64,000 nt of DNA from Tepidisphaeraceae bacterium (GTDB lineage Bacteria; Planctomycetota; Phycisphaerae; Tepidisphaerales; Tepidisphaeraceae), in contig DASYHQ010000005.1 in NCBI GenBank assembly GCA_035998445.1, forward strand, positions 62,001-126,000, given 5' to 3'. Below, piece after piece: positions 16,645 through 26,522 of this stretch. The translations under genes were made by a program, and so were the position numbers. Under the pieces are notes generated by a model, which searched no databases, had not been told where the DNA came from, and worked only from the letters and a program-made list of their open reading frames with translations. The stretch's first letter is position 1, and the number at the start of each line of letters is the position of its first letter.

Positions 16645-17868
16645 ATGAGCACCGCTGTTGCCCCGTCGTTGTCCGCACTGCCCGATGCCAGTGGTCACTT
16701 TGGCGACTACGGCGGCACGTATGTGCCGGAAACGCTCGTCATGGCACTGCAGGAACTGGAAGCCGAGTACAACCGTGCGCTGCAGGACCCGACGTTCCAC
16801 CGCGATCTGTCGCACTACCTGAACGAGTTCGTCGGCCGGCCCAGCCGGCTGTACTTCGCCAAGCGGCTCACCGAAAAACTCGGTGGCGCCAAGATCTACC
16901 TGAAACGCGAAGACCTGAACCACACCGGCGCCCACAAGATCAACAACACGATCGGCCAAGGCCTGCTCTGCCTGCGCATGGGCAAGAAGCGCGTGATCGC
17001 TGAGACCGGCGCCGGCCAGCACGGTGTAGCCACCGCGACGGCGGCGGCGCTGTTCGGGCTGTCGTGCGACATCTACATGGGCGCTGAAGACATCCGCCGG
17101 CAGAACCTCAACGTCTTCCGAATGAAGCTGATGGGCGCCAACGTCGTTGAGGTGAACAGCGGCAGCCGCACGCTGAAGGACGCCTGCAATGAAGCGATGC
17201 GCGACTGGATGGGCAGCGTGACCGGCACGCACTACATTCTCGGCAGCGTCGCGGGCCCGCACCCGTTCCCGAAGATCGTACGCGATTTTCAAGCCGTCAT
17301 CGGTAAGGAGACGCGCGAGCAGATCCTGCAGATCGAAGGCCGCCTGCCCGATGCGATCGTGGCGTGCGTGGGCGGTGGCAGCAACGCCGCCGGCATCTTC
17401 CATCCGTTCGCCGACGACAAATCGGTGAAGCTAATCGGCGTTGAAGCTGGTGGCCTCGGCTGCGCCACCGGCCAGCATGCCGCCACGCTAACCAGTGGGT
17501 CGCCCGGTGTGCTGCACGGCACGCTCAGCTACGTCCTGCAAGACGAGGACGGCCAGACCGCCGACGTCCACAGCTGCAGCGCCGGCTTGGACTACCCCGG
17601 CGTCGGCCCCGAACACGCCTACTGGAAAGACAGCGGCCGGGCGACGTACGTCTGCGAGACCGACAACGATGCGCTCGACGGCTTCCAGTTGCTAGCCCGC
17701 ACGGAAGGCATTCTGGCTGCGCTGGAAACCAGCCACGCCATCTCCCACGCCGCGAAGATCGCGCCGACGATGGGGAAGGATGAGATTCTGGTGATCAACC
17801 TGTCGGGTCGTGGGGATAAGGACTGCCAGGAAATCGCCCGCCTGCTGGCGGCGCGCGAAGCAAAGTAG
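16645..17868 (+). CDS. trpB: Tryptophan synthase beta chain
   Basis: 407 residues from the ATG of MSTAVAPSL; the frame is open from 16534 but that start lies inside the preceding gene. The PLP lysine is K98 in [10 protein letters not shown]. Other signatures are [10 protein letters not shown], the glycine-rich phosphate loop [10 protein letters not shown], and the C-terminal LSGRGDKD. TrpB condenses indole with serine to tryptophan in the alpha2-beta2 complex. trpA follows, but 322 nt away and separated by a strong hairpin, so the usual tight trpBA coupling is lost. Confidence 0.97.
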   Translation: MSTAVAPSLSALPDASGHFGDYGGTYVPETLVMALQELEAEYNRALQDPTFHRDLSHYLNEFVGRPSRLYFAKRLTEKLGGAKIYLKREDLNHTGAHKINNTIGQGLLCLRMGKKRVIAETGAGQHGVATATAAALFGLSCDIYMGAEDIRRQNLNVFRMKLMGANVVEVNSGSRTLKDACNEAMRDWMGSVTGTHYILGSVAGPHPFPKIVRDFQAVIGKETREQILQIEGRLPDAIVACVGGGSNAAGIFHPFADDKSVKLIGVEAGGLGCATGQHAATLTSGSPGVLHGTLSYVLQDEDGQTADVHSCSAGLDYPGVGPEHAYWKDSGRATYVCETDNDALDGFQLLARTEGILAALETSHAISHAAKIAPTMGKDEILVINLSGRGDKDCQEIARLLAAREAK

Positions 17869-18190
17869 ACTTCCGGTCCCTCTCCCGCTAGCGCCGGGAG
17901 AGGCTGGGTGAGGGTGCTTTCGAACGACGGTGTCCCCGCCATGATGGGTGAGCATCTTCTTATTGCGCCCCATGTCATCCCGATGGGAGCCGAAGGCGAC
18001 CTGAGGGATCTCGAGCGACGGACGAGTCTCGGCCGTGGGAGATCCCTCAGGTCGGCAAGCCTCCCATCGGGATGACAATCGTCGGGGCCTCACGAGTTTC
18101 TCCTCGCGCGTTGGAGCCTTCCCGAATTCCCAAACAATCCTCACCCGCTGGCGGCGTCTTTCGCGTGCCATTATCATCGCCCGCCTGATC
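17869..18190. other. trpB-trpA intergenic region holding repeat elements
   Basis: 322 nt without a gene. Just after the trpB stop is CCCTCTCCCGCTAGCGCCGG..., a short imperfect hairpin of the CTCTCCCGGCG type also seen near 31265-31310. The long palindrome at 17973-18077 is listed separately. No promoter or leader peptide recognised. Confidence 0.6.
17973..18077. repeat. Long palindrome (GTCATCCCGATGGGAG family) between trpB and trpA
   Basis: TGTCATCCCGATGGGAGCCG... (17973-) pairs with ...AAGCCTCCCATCGGGATGACA (to 18077). Inner arms GACCTGAGGGATCTC / GAGATCCCTCAGGTC are also complementary. The same design occurs at 38221-38323 and 42839-42943. It would fold into a stem of roughly 40 bp in the trpBA transcript. 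Confidence 0.85.
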
Positions 18191-18994
18191 ATGAAAACTG
18201 TCTCCCCTCGCATCGCTGAGACCTTCGCCACCCTGCGTAAGCAGAACCGCATCGCCCTCATGCCGTTCGTCCCGGCGGGTTACCCTGACCTCGAAACCAC
18301 CGCGGCCGTGCTGCCCGCACTGGAAGCAGGCGGGGCGAATTTGATCGAGGTCGGCTTCCCGTTCTCCGATCCCATCGCCGACGGCCCCACCATTCAGGCG
18401 GCGTTCACGGCGGCGCTGCGGAACAAGCTGAAGGTCGCCGACGTGCTGCGCACCATCGCGGGCGTGCGGGACCAGGTGACCGTGCCGATCATCGCGATGA
18501 TCAGCTACAGCATCGTCTTCAAGTACGGCTTGGACCGCTTCCTCACCGACGCCAAGTCCGCGGGGTTTGACGGTCTGATCGTGCCTGACCTGCCACCGCC
18601 TGAAGCCCAACGCATCTGCGACAAGATCTGGGCGGCCGGGTTGGACACTGTTCTCCTCGTCGCCCCCACCTCCGACCCCGCCCGGCGGCAGCAAATTGCT
18701 GACTTGTCGAGCGGGTTCGTCTACTATCTGTCCGTGTCCGGCATCACCGGTGAAAGGGCCACGCTACCCCCAGAATTAGCTGCGGGAGTGGCTGAAATGC
18801 GGAAAATTAGCCCCAATCCGGTGTGCGTTGGATTTGGGATCTCTAACTCAAGCCACGTCAAGCAATTACACGCCGTGGCGGATGGCGCAATCGTGGGCAG
18901 CGCGTTAGTCAAAAAGATGACCGAACGGCTATCGGACGGACCGGCCGCAATTGCTGAGGCCGCAAGGGGTTACTGCAGGCAGCTTTTGGCGTAG
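18191..18994 (+). CDS. trpA: Tryptophan synthase alpha chain
   Basis: 267 residues from the ATG of MKTVSPRIAE; the open frame begins at 18035 but covers repeat DNA. The catalytic pair is E53 (LIEVGFPFSDP) and D64 (IADGP). LIVPDLPPPEA, YYLSVSGITGER and CVGFGIS are conserved substrate-loop and phosphate-site motifs. It cleaves indole-3-glycerol phosphate and channels indole to TrpB. The distal third has lower GC than the first two thirds. Confidence 0.97.
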   Translation: MKTVSPRIAETFATLRKQNRIALMPFVPAGYPDLETTAAVLPALEAGGANLIEVGFPFSDPIADGPTIQAAFTAALRNKLKVADVLRTIAGVRDQVTVPIIAMISYSIVFKYGLDRFLTDAKSAGFDGLIVPDLPPPEAQRICDKIWAAGLDTVLLVAPTSDPARRQQIADLSSGFVYYLSVSGITGERATLPPELAAGVAEMRKISPNPVCVGFGISNSSHVKQLHAVADGAIVGSALVKKMTERLSDGPAAIAEAARGYCRQLLA

Positions 18995-19081
18995 AGCGGC
19001 AGCGCCAGGTTAGTCGTGCCAAACATAGTTAGAAAAATCGCTTCCCCTGCTAACCGGAACCTGCAGTAGGGTGTCTAGCTT

Positions 19082-19768
19082 ATGGAACAGGTAGCCAAGC
19101 ATTTTGTGCCGGCCGAAGAGAATATGCCGGCGGTCGTGGGCCGCATTGGTCCCGACGATCCGCGTCCGACGCAGGTCGATCGCAGCAGTGAAGGTCCGAC
19201 CGACGCCGCGCTCGTCGCCCGCGTTCTGAGCGGTGATCGCCCGGCGTTCGACGTGTTGATCGCTCGGTATCAACGGCAAGCCGTCGCGGTGTCGTATCGG
19301 TTGCTGGGTAATGGCCAGGACGCCTTGGACGTAACGCAGGACGCGTTCTTCAAGGCGTTCAACAGCCTGCCGACGCTGCAGAACCCGCAGGCGTTCGGTG
19401 GCTGGCTGATGCGGATCGTGTCGAACCTGTCGCTGAACTATCGTCGGGGTCGAAAGACGCGCACGAAGGCGCAATTGCCCTTGGACGACATGCTGACCGG
19501 TGAGGGCGCGACCGAGAGCACCAGCGACTGGGCCGCCAACACCGCCGACCCCGCCCGCACGCTTGCCAGCCGGGAAATGGGCGCGAAGTTGAACGAAGCG
19601 ATGGCGGCGTTGCCGGAGAAACAGCGGGCGGCGCTCGTGATGTTCACGATCGAGCAGATGCCGCAGAAGGACGTCGCCGAGGCGCTCAAGTGCAGCGTGG
19701 AAGCGGTGAAGTGGCACGTGTTCCAGGGTCGTAAGAAACTGAAGGAACTGCTCAAGGATCACCTTTGA
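19082..19768 (+). CDS. ECF-type RNA polymerase sigma factor
   Basis: 228 residues. A ~40-residue N-terminal extension precedes sigma region 2 (about 44-115: FDVLIARYQRQAVAVSYRLL, DALDVTQDAFFKAFNSL, FGGWLMRIVSNLSLNYRR). Region 4 spans about 166-220 (MAALPEKQRAALVMFTIEQM, DVAEALKCSVEAVKWHVFQG). The linker between them is Thr/Ala-rich. It directs RNA polymerase to a specific regulon. The next gene, 27 nt downstream, encodes a membrane protein with anti-sigma features, and the two are almost certainly an operon. Confidence 0.93.
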   Translation: MEQVAKHFVPAEENMPAVVGRIGPDDPRPTQVDRSSEGPTDAALVARVLSGDRPAFDVLIARYQRQAVAVSYRLLGNGQDALDVTQDAFFKAFNSLPTLQNPQAFGGWLMRIVSNLSLNYRRGRKTRTKAQLPLDDMLTGEGATESTSDWAANTADPARTLASREMGAKLNEAMAALPEKQRAALVMFTIEQMPQKDVAEALKCSVEAVKWHVFQGRKKLKELLKDHL

Positions 19769-19795
19769 TGCAGCGCCGAACGGAGAAGTGACGCA

Positions 19796-20437
19796 GTGGC
19801 CATCAGCAGCGATCTGGAAATCCTCATCAGCCGCTACGCCGAGGGCGACGATACGCTTACCCCCGCCGAGCGGCAGCGTGTCGAGCAGGCGCTGGACACC
19901 GACGCCGAAGCCAACGAACTGCTGGCCGGTGAACATCGCCTGACGGACCTGCTGCGCGCCGCACCGCTGCCCGACGTCAATTACGAACTGCTGGCCGCCC
20001 GCATCAGCGCAAATATCCCGCAGGCCGCGGTCCAGACCGAATCGCGGCCGGTGACGGCGTCGCGGTCGTTCTGGTCGGGCTCGAAGCTGGCGTTGGCGGC
20101 GTCGGTGTTGATCGCTGCGGGCGTCGCGATCCCGATGTTGAACAATGACGTTGAACGGGGCAACAACGCGCCGGTTCCGATCTCAACCGGTGGCGCTGAA
20201 TCGAGTATGACCGCCGTCGCCCCGGTGACGATCCGAGCCGTCAACGGTGGCACGACGAGCGTCGCCGTTACGCCCGCGGACGCGCCAAACGTCGTCATCG
20301 GTCCTTCCCCCGCGGTCGCCGGTCGACCCGCGAGCGATCGCTACACCGAGGCCCCCGCAGGCAATCGCCCGGCAAAGGTCGTCATCAGCGGTGAGAATTC
20401 CCAGCCCACCAACGACAACCCCTTGGCCCCCCGGTAG
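19796..20437 (+). CDS. Putative anti-sigma factor (single-pass membrane protein)
   Basis: 213 residues with a GTG start preceded by GGAGAAG. The cytoplasmic N-terminus (1-90) is acidic and helical (ISRYAEGDDTLTPAERQRVE), as in zinc-less anti-sigma domains; there is no HxxxCxxC zinc motif. One transmembrane segment (about 97-115, KLALAASVLIAAGVAIPML) precedes a disordered Thr/Ala/Pro-rich exported tail. Position directly behind an ECF sigma gene is the main argument for the function. Confidence 0.7.
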   Translation: MAISSDLEILISRYAEGDDTLTPAERQRVEQALDTDAEANELLAGEHRLTDLLRAAPLPDVNYELLAARISANIPQAAVQTESRPVTASRSFWSGSKLALAASVLIAAGVAIPMLNNDVERGNNAPVPISTGGAESSMTAVAPVTIRAVNGGTTSVAVTPADAPNVVIGPSPAVAGRPASDRYTEAPAGNRPAKVVISGENSQPTNDNPLAPR

Positions 20438-20839
20438 CCCGGCGGACTCGCGCTCGTCTGTAGGACAGGCATTTCTGCCTGGCTCTCCCGCCGTATCCCT
20501 GGCCTCGGCTCCTCTGCTGGTACGAACTCTTCACGAATGTTTCTCCCGCCTTGTCTTCGGCCCCATGGCTTCTGGGTAAGGCAACGCGAAGAAGTGGAAT
20601 TGAACCACAGAGAACACAGAGGACACCGAGAAGAGACAAAGAGAGTTTGGAGATAGGATCTGGCGTGGACACTTGGAACGCTCGTTGGGAACCCGCCATT
20701 CGCCGCTGGAGGAAGCTATAACGCTTAAACCGCTCCCACGCCGCAATCCATAACCTTCGCGTCGGTTCTCTGTCTTCCCTCTGTGCTCTCTGTGTCCTCT
20801 GTGGTTCAATGTCTTGACCAACTTCCAACAAGGCTCCAC
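20438..20839. repeat. Intergenic repeats including an AACCACAGAG inverted repeat
   Basis: 402 nt. At 20457-20490 is one copy of the TGTAGGACAGGCATTTCTGCC repeat. Arms ATTGAACCACAGAGAACACA (20599-) and ...TGTCCTCTGTGGTTCAAT (to 20810) form a long inverted repeat around about 150 nt of unique sequence. The only other content is the Shine-Dalgarno region of the next gene. Confidence 0.75.
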
Positions 20840-21949
20840 ATGCTCCGCCATCTGATGCTCGTCATGTTCCTGCTCACCACCTCGATCGCTCAAGCCCAGA
20901 ACAGCCCGACGAGCGCTTTGATCAACGAGGCGCTCGACCAACCCGTGAACCTGCAGTTGAATACGACGTTGCCGCAGGCGCTGAACGCAATCACCGACCA
21001 AACCGGCGTGCGCATCGAGGTCGAGCGGGCCGTGTGGGAACTGCTGCCGTGGGGCCAGCAGACGAACGTGTCGGCCAACATCAACAACATCACCCTACGG
21101 GCGGGCTTGGACAGCATCTGCCAGAAGCTCGGCTTGACGGCCGTGCTGACCGAGCGAACCGTCGAGTTGCGCCCCCTGCCGGCACTGGCGCGATTGGGCC
21201 GCCGGGCGACGCAGCAGGAATTGCAGATCCTCGACCTGCTCGCCCGTACGCCACTGCCCGAGATCGCCGGCGAGCCACGCGTCCGCAGCCTGCTGGCAGC
21301 GATCGACGAGCGGTTGGAATCGACGCGCAGCGGCTTCGCCACCGAGAACCGCGTTGGCATGGAATTGAACGACCGCCCGCTGTCGTTGCGCCGGGGGCTG
21401 TCGCTCTACGACGCGCTGGAGGCGATGAACGCCCAGACCGAGGCCACCTGGCACCCGGCCGGAAAGACGGTGGTCGTCCTGACCAAGGAAGATCAGATCC
21501 GCACGCAGCTCAGCAAGCGCGTCACCCGCAACTACGCCGACGTGCCGATCGGCCAAACGCTGACTGAGCTATCGCAATTGGCCGGCGTTGACTTTACGGT
21601 CGAACCGGGCGCGTTCCAGCGCATCGCGCCGGAATTTCGCACGGTGAAGTTGCTGCTGGACAACGCCAGCATCGAACAAGCCTTGGAACACATCAGTGGG
21701 TTCACCGGCTTGGGCTACGTCATCAACGCACGCGGCGTCTACCTCTGGGCCGCCGCCACCGGCACGCCCACCACGACGGGCCGCGATCCGGTCATCGCGC
21801 TGATCGAGGTCACCCCCGGTGTGCAGGTGCTGGTGCCGCAGTCGCAGGTACCGCCTGAGGCCCGCGAGCGCCTGCGCACACTGACACTGCAGAAGATCGA
21901 GGAACTCTCGCGCGAGCCCGCAACCACTCGTCCGACGACGGCGCCGTAG
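20840..21949 (+). CDS. Secreted STN/secretin-N-like domain protein
   Basis: 369 residues. The signal peptide is MLRHLMLVMFLLTTSIAQAQ (1-20, cleavage after AQA likely); an in-frame upstream start at 20783 would spoil it. Two similar modules resemble STN/secretin N domains: LPQALNAITDQTGVRIEVE (about 45-110) and IGQTLTELSQLAGVDFTVE (about 250-305) with LLLDNASIEQALEHI. Such domains occur in secretins and TonB receptors, but no pore or barrel follows. It is third in line after the sigma/anti-sigma pair, so it may be an envelope component or input of that circuit. Confidence 0.6.
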   Translation: MLRHLMLVMFLLTTSIAQAQNSPTSALINEALDQPVNLQLNTTLPQALNAITDQTGVRIEVERAVWELLPWGQQTNVSANINNITLRAGLDSICQKLGLTAVLTERTVELRPLPALARLGRRATQQELQILDLLARTPLPEIAGEPRVRSLLAAIDERLESTRSGFATENRVGMELNDRPLSLRRGLSLYDALEAMNAQTEATWHPAGKTVVVLTKEDQIRTQLSKRVTRNYADVPIGQTLTELSQLAGVDFTVEPGAFQRIAPEFRTVKLLLDNASIEQALEHISGFTGLGYVINARGVYLWAAATGTPTTTGRDPVIALIEVTPGVQVLVPQSQVPPEARERLRTLTLQKIEELSREPATTRPTTAP

Positions 21950-21973
21950 AAGACGCATCATCCTCCCAGTAAG

Positions 21974-22122
21974 CCTCTTCTGTAGGACAGGCATTTCTGC
22001 CTGTCTCTGCCCCGTATCCGCTCTGTAGACTTTCTCCCTTCTGTGGCGCAGTTGAAAACCAAATACAGACGTGGGAAGATCGGGGGAACAGACAGGTAGG
22101 AATGTCTGTCGTACAGAAGGTC
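21974..22122. repeat. GACAGGCATTCCTGCCTGTC-type inverted pair
   Basis: CTGTAGGACAGGCATTTCTG at about 21981 faces ACAGACAGGTAGGAATGTCT at about 22088, with CCCCGTATCC and ATCGGGGG motifs inside. It is a shortened version of the arms of repeat islands A and B, between convergent genes. Confidence 0.75.
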
Positions 22123-22156
22123 CGACAAGCGGTTAAGGCCTGAACGCGTTCGACGC

Positions 22157-22984
22157 CTAATTCTTCTTGCCCAGCCGTGCCACCAACCGCCAGACGAAGT
22201 GCGGCGAGAGCGCGCGCGTCTGCGTCTTGTTGAACGCATCCACAATCTCATCGAACCGCGAGCTGTACGGCAACCGGTCGCGCCGGCCTAAGTCATCACC
22301 AAGCATCTGACGCAGCCGCTTCTGATCTTCCGGCGAGATGTCAGGCGGAATAGACTTCGACTCACCCAGCTTCGGCAGCTTGCCGGCCTTTCGCTGGTTC
22401 AGCAGGTGCCGCCAGGTTTCGGCACGCGTCGGCTTCGGATCGGCATAGCTGGCGACGTACCCGCGGTACAGCTTCTCGAACTGCGGCGTGTAGGGCAGAT
22501 CGTCGGCGGTCCGGCCAATCTCCGTGTATAGCGTCACCAGCGTCTCTCGCTTCGGCGCCTGCGTCGCCTCCACGCCGCCGAACAGCCCACCACCGGCGGC
22601 CTTGGCATCTTCGATCGGCGCCGACGCGCCGGCCACCGGGCTATCGGCGGTGCGGTCGAGCAACAGCAGCACCGTGCCAAACGGGTCCTTCGCGGTCGCG
22701 CGATAGCCGCGCGACACCTGCACAGGCGGGCTGCTGAACGTCAGCTTCAGCTTCGCCCGATCTCGGTACATCGCCCGCACGTCGTCCACGCGGAAGTAGA
22801 TCGCCTCGCCCGGCAGATCCGGGTCGGCGTGCAGCACCAGTTCGGCCGAGTCGTCACCCAGCGAAAAACTCGCGATCGACCTTTCCTGCTTCGCCAGTTT
22901 CATGCCCAAAACGTCACGGTAATACCGCACCGCCGACTCTAGGCCGGGCACGCGAAGGAGGATGCGGTCGACACGTTGAAGCAT
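22157..22984 (-). CDS. VOC (glyoxalase/bleomycin-resistance fold) protein with extra C-terminal domain
   Basis: 275 residues. The N-terminal ~118 form one VOC module: MLQRVDRILLRVPGLESAVR, YYRDVLGMKLA, LVLHADPDLPGEAIYFRVDD, TAKDPFGTVLLLLD. Only one of the usual metal-ligand positions is clearly present, so catalysis is uncertain. The C-terminal ~150 residues are helical and Lys/Arg-rich (KLYRGYVASYADPKPTRAETW) and unfamiliar; two short segments there, around DDLPYTPQFEKL and DRLPYSSRFDEI, look like an internal repeat. It ends the cysD-cysNC-flippase gene string. Confidence 0.7.
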   Translation of the reverse strand: MLQRVDRILLRVPGLESAVRYYRDVLGMKLAKQERSIASFSLGDDSAELVLHADPDLPGEAIYFRVDDVRAMYRDRAKLKLTFSSPPVQVSRGYRATAKDPFGTVLLLLDRTADSPVAGASAPIEDAKAAGGGLFGGVEATQAPKRETLVTLYTEIGRTADDLPYTPQFEKLYRGYVASYADPKPTRAETWRHLLNQRKAGKLPKLGESKSIPPDISPEDQKRLRQMLGDDLGRRDRLPYSSRFDEIVDAFNKTQTRALSPHFVWRLVARLGKKN

Positions 22985-23072
22985 GGGAGGCGGAAGTGCT
23001 GAATGGCGAACGGTGATTACTGAATACGGCTTACGTTTAAGTCTTCAATCGCAAATCGGCAATCGCAAATCC

Positions 23073-24509
23073 TCATGCCTTCGCGACGCCTACTGGCTCG
23101 TCGCCGCTCAGTTCCGAGGCTTCAGTGACGGTCGGGGCTCGATATCCGCCGCGCAGGACGAACACGCCTGCCAGCAGGTTCCAGAAGACCTGCACGAAGC
23201 GTAGCGACATCGTCAGGATCAATGCGTCGGCAACGGTCGCCGATTGGCCGCGCATCAGCAGGTAGGCGAAGAACTCCATCACGCCCGCGCCCTGCGGCGA
23301 CACCGGCAGCGCGCCCGCCAGCGTGACGACCGGCACCACCACCCAATAGTACCCCGGCTTGATCGGAAGGCCGAACGCCTCGCCCGCGGCCATGGCGGAG
23401 ATGACGGTAATCGCATGCACCGGCAGGCTCATCGCCAGCACGCCCACCAGCAGGCCCGGCCGGCGGCCATACAACTGCACAACCTCGCGCACGCCCGCCA
23501 AATGCCGCTGCATCGGCAAGTGCCGCACGAGGTAGCTCAACCCCAACGCGCGGCGCAACAGCGGCACGTAGTACACGGCCAGCCCGAGGATGACCACCGT
23601 GATGATCGCCGCCGACCCGCCAGCCACCTGCAGGCACTTGCGCGTCACCGGATCGTTCCAGTCGCCGGACGACAGCGCCTTGACGCCCGCCACCGTGCCG
23701 CCCATCAGCACCAGCGCCAGCAAACCGACCACGCGATCCACCACCACCGACAGCACCGCCCGCGTGCGATGCACCGTGTGCTTTGCAGCGTAGTAGGCCT
23801 TCAACAGGTCGCCACCGGTCGAGCCGGGCATAAACGTGTTGTAGAACGCCCCGACCATGTTGATCTGGAACGCACGGGCCGCGCCGATCGGAATCTCAAG
23901 CGCGCCCAGCAACAGCTTCCAGCGAAACGATGTGATGAGGTAGTTCAGCGGGAAGATCGCGATCGCCAGCCACAGGATCGAGTGGTCGGCGTGCTTCACG
24001 ACGTTGATCAGCCCCACGTCGATGAGCGGATACGAGAGCAGATCGTGACTGTAGCTGCCCACGACGCGCGACGGGCTGACCGTCCACACCTCCCCTTCCA
24101 CCTTGCCGAGGAAGCGCGTCAACAGCGATCGCGGTTCGCTCACCAGAAGTGGCCATTTCGAAACGGCGACCGACCGGTCGGCCGGCACCTTCAGGCCCAG
24201 CACGTCGACCGTTCGTCGGCCGGCGCTATCGGTGATGATCTCTAAGCGATCGTACTGGCTGCGAGCAACCAGCTGGTCGCGTGGCACGACCGCAGGCATT
24301 CCGGCCGGCGCGTCGTCGGCCAACTTAAAAGTCTGGTCGTGCTCTGTGGCCGGTTCAAGCAGGTGCACCGCCACCGGGCGACCGGTCTGCGGGTCTTGAA
24401 CGCGCACCTGGTCGTACAGCGAGATGTTCCGAACGACGAACCACACGCCCAGGACGGCCACGCCCCACCGCAGAACGAACTTCAGCCACTTTTTGACCGC
24501 TGGTTGCAT
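23073..24509 (-). CDS. Flippase-like membrane protein (UPF0104 / lysylphosphatidylglycerol synthase TM family)
   Basis: 478 residues starting at MQPAVKKWLKF; the frame is open to 24611 but that would overlap cysNC. One N-terminal membrane segment (about 8-24), a ~150-residue extracytoplasmic loop, then seven or more membrane helices. Family markers are FRWKLLLGALEIPIG, NMVGAFYNTFMPGSTGGDLL and PQGAGVMEFFAYLLM. Relatives are lipid or isoprenoid-glycan flippases and the MprF membrane domain. It follows cysNC by 50 nt; the large N-terminal loop is unusual for the family. Confidence 0.8.
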   Translation of the reverse strand: MQPAVKKWLKFVLRWGVAVLGVWFVVRNISLYDQVRVQDPQTGRPVAVHLLEPATEHDQTFKLADDAPAGMPAVVPRDQLVARSQYDRLEIITDSAGRRTVDVLGLKVPADRSVAVSKWPLLVSEPRSLLTRFLGKVEGEVWTVSPSRVVGSYSHDLLSYPLIDVGLINVVKHADHSILWLAIAIFPLNYLITSFRWKLLLGALEIPIGAARAFQINMVGAFYNTFMPGSTGGDLLKAYYAAKHTVHRTRAVLSVVVDRVVGLLALVLMGGTVAGVKALSSGDWNDPVTRKCLQVAGGSAAIITVVILGLAVYYVPLLRRALGLSYLVRHLPMQRHLAGVREVVQLYGRRPGLLVGVLAMSLPVHAITVISAMAAGEAFGLPIKPGYYWVVVPVVTLAGALPVSPQGAGVMEFFAYLLMRGQSATVADALILTMSLRFVQVFWNLLAGVFVLRGGYRAPTVTEASELSGDEPVGVAKA

Positions 24510-24559
24510 GTTTCGGATCGGATTGTGCGAGGCCAGCCCACCGGACGCAAGGGTTGCCG

Positions 24560-26491
24560 CTAGCCGATAAACCCGCGCGCCTTCAGCAGGTCGAGGATCT
24601 TCGTAACGCATTCCTCAACCGGCATCTCGTGCGTTGGCAGCACCAGGTCGGCATCGGTGGGTGGCTCGTACGTCGCGCTGACGCCGGGGAACTGCGTGAG
24701 TTTGCCCTCGTCGGCCATCCTGTAGGCACCGCTGGTGTCGCGGGCCCGGCAAGCTTCCACGGGCGCTGACAGGTAGACCGAGATGAACCGATCCGGCCCG
24801 ACCACTTCCTTCGCCTTGGCACGCACGGCATCGTGCGGGGCCACGAAAGCTGCGATGCAGAGCAGGCCACTGTCGTTGAGGATCTTTGCGACCTCGGACG
24901 ACCGCCGAAGGTTCTCGGAACGATCGTCAGCCGTATGCCCGAGATCGCGGCTCAGCCCCTGTCGCATGTCCGGCCCGTACAACACGGTGACGAGGTGACC
25001 GGCATCGAACAGCGCCTTCTCCAGCGCGTAAGCCAGGCTGGCCTTGCCCGCAGATGGCAGGCCATAAATGAGGACGGTTGCGCCCTTCTGCTTCAGCCGC
25101 GATTCACGATCAGCGGTGCCGACCTGGCTAGAGCGCGTCTTCAATTGCCCGGCGACGGGCGTCTGGCCCCATAAGTCACCGCCGCGCGATTCGCTGCGCT
25201 CCAGGATCATGCCCGCGCCAACGGTGCCGTTGGTCAGGCGGTCGATGATGATAAAGCTGCCAGTGCCGGCGTTGATCTTGTACGCGTCGTACGCGATCGG
25301 CTGGCTAAGGCTCAGCAACACGTGCCCCACCTCGTTCATCGCCAGTTGCGTCGCCGGGCGGCGTTCAAGCGTGTTCACGTCGATCGCGGCCCGCATCTCG
25401 GCGATCTCGCCCGTCACCGTGCGCGTCGTCTGCTTAAAGTTGTACGTGCGACCCGGCACGAACGGCTTCTCGCTCATCCAGACCACCGTCGCCTCGATCT
25501 GTGCCGAAACGTGCGGCGGCGCAGTGGGATGCACCAACATGTCCCCCCGGCTGACGTCGATCTCATCTTCCAACGTAAGCGTGACCGACTGCGGGCTGAA
25601 CGCCTCTTCCAACTCCCCATCGTACGTGACGATCGACCTCACCTTGCTGCGCCTGCCCGACGGCAGCGCGACGACCTCGTCCCCCTTGCGCACGATGCCC
25701 GACGCCACCATGCCGCTGAACCCGCGGAAGTTCAGGTTCGGCCGCAACACGTGCTGCACCGGGAAGCGCATCTCAGCCAGGTTGCGGTCCGACGCGATGT
25801 GCACCGTCTCCAGGTGCTGCAACAGCGACGGCCCGTAGTACCAGGGCATGCGCTCGCTCTTCTCGACGACGTTGTCGCCCGCCAGCGCCGACATCGGGAT
25901 GAACCGCACGTCGGGGATGCCCAGCTTCACGACGAATCCGGTGTACTCCTCCATGATCTCGTCGAACCGCGATTGCGAGAACCCGACCAAATCCATCTTG
26001 TTGATCGCCACGATGACGTGCTTGATGCCCAGCAACGACACGATGAATGAGTGCCGCCGGGTCTGCGACTGCACGCCGTGCCGCGCGTCGATCAGGATGA
26101 TCGCCAAGTGACACGTGCTGGCCCCCGTCGCCATGTTGCGCGTGTACTGCTCGTGCCCCGGCGTGTCGGCGATAATGAACTTGCGCTTGTCGGTACTGAA
26201 GTACCGGTACGCCACGTCGATCGTGATCCCCTGCTCGCGCTCGGCCTTTAAGCCATCCGTCAGCAGCGCAAGGTCGACCTCGCCCGCGCCGGTGGTGCCA
26301 TGCTTGGCACTATCCCGTCGCACTGCCGCCAGTTGGTCGTCGTAAATGCCCTTCGTGTCGTGCAGCAACCGCCCGATGAGCGTGCTCTTGCCATCATCCA
26401 CGCTGCCGCACGTCAGAAAGCGCAGCAGTTCCTTCCGCTGATGGCGGGCGAGGTAGGTGTTGATGTCTTCGACGGCTTCAGTCTGAGTCAT
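24560..26491 (-). CDS. cysNC: Bifunctional sulfate adenylyltransferase subunit 1 / adenylylsulfate kinase
   Basis: 643 residues from [11 protein letters not shown]. The N-terminal GTPase has G1 [10 protein letters not shown]3 DTPGHEQ and G4 NKMD, followed by EF-Tu-like beta-barrels. With CysD it makes APS from sulfate and ATP. From about 470 an APS-kinase-like domain begins, but its P-loop is GLPSAGKAS (477-485; Ala at the usual Ser/Thr), the DGD motif reads YGP (505-507), and the phospho-serine position in FVAPHD is Ala. Kinase activity is therefore doubtful or altered. cysD lies upstream on the same strand, separated by a repeat-flanked small ORF. Confidence 0.93.
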   Translation of the reverse strand: MTQTEAVEDINTYLARHQRKELLRFLTCGSVDDGKSTLIGRLLHDTKGIYDDQLAAVRRDSAKHGTTGAGEVDLALLTDGLKAEREQGITIDVAYRYFSTDKRKFIIADTPGHEQYTRNMATGASTCHLAIILIDARHGVQSQTRRHSFIVSLLGIKHVIVAINKMDLVGFSQSRFDEIMEEYTGFVVKLGIPDVRFIPMSALAGDNVVEKSERMPWYYGPSLLQHLETVHIASDRNLAEMRFPVQHVLRPNLNFRGFSGMVASGIVRKGDEVVALPSGRRSKVRSIVTYDGELEEAFSPQSVTLTLEDEIDVSRGDMLVHPTAPPHVSAQIEATVVWMSEKPFVPGRTYNFKQTTRTVTGEIAEMRAAIDVNTLERRPATQLAMNEVGHVLLSLSQPIAYDAYKINAGTGSFIIIDRLTNGTVGAGMILERSESRGGDLWGQTPVAGQLKTRSSQVGTADRESRLKQKGATVLIYGLPSAGKASLAYALEKALFDAGHLVTVLYGPDMRQGLSRDLGHTADDRSENLRRSSEVAKILNDSGLLCIAAFVAPHDAVRAKAKEVVGPDRFISVYLSAPVEACRARDTSGAYRMADEGKLTQFPGVSATYEPPTDADLVLPTHEMPVEECVTKILDLLKARGFIG

Positions 26492-26522
26492 AATTGCTCG
26501 CAATGCCCGAATTAATCAATCT

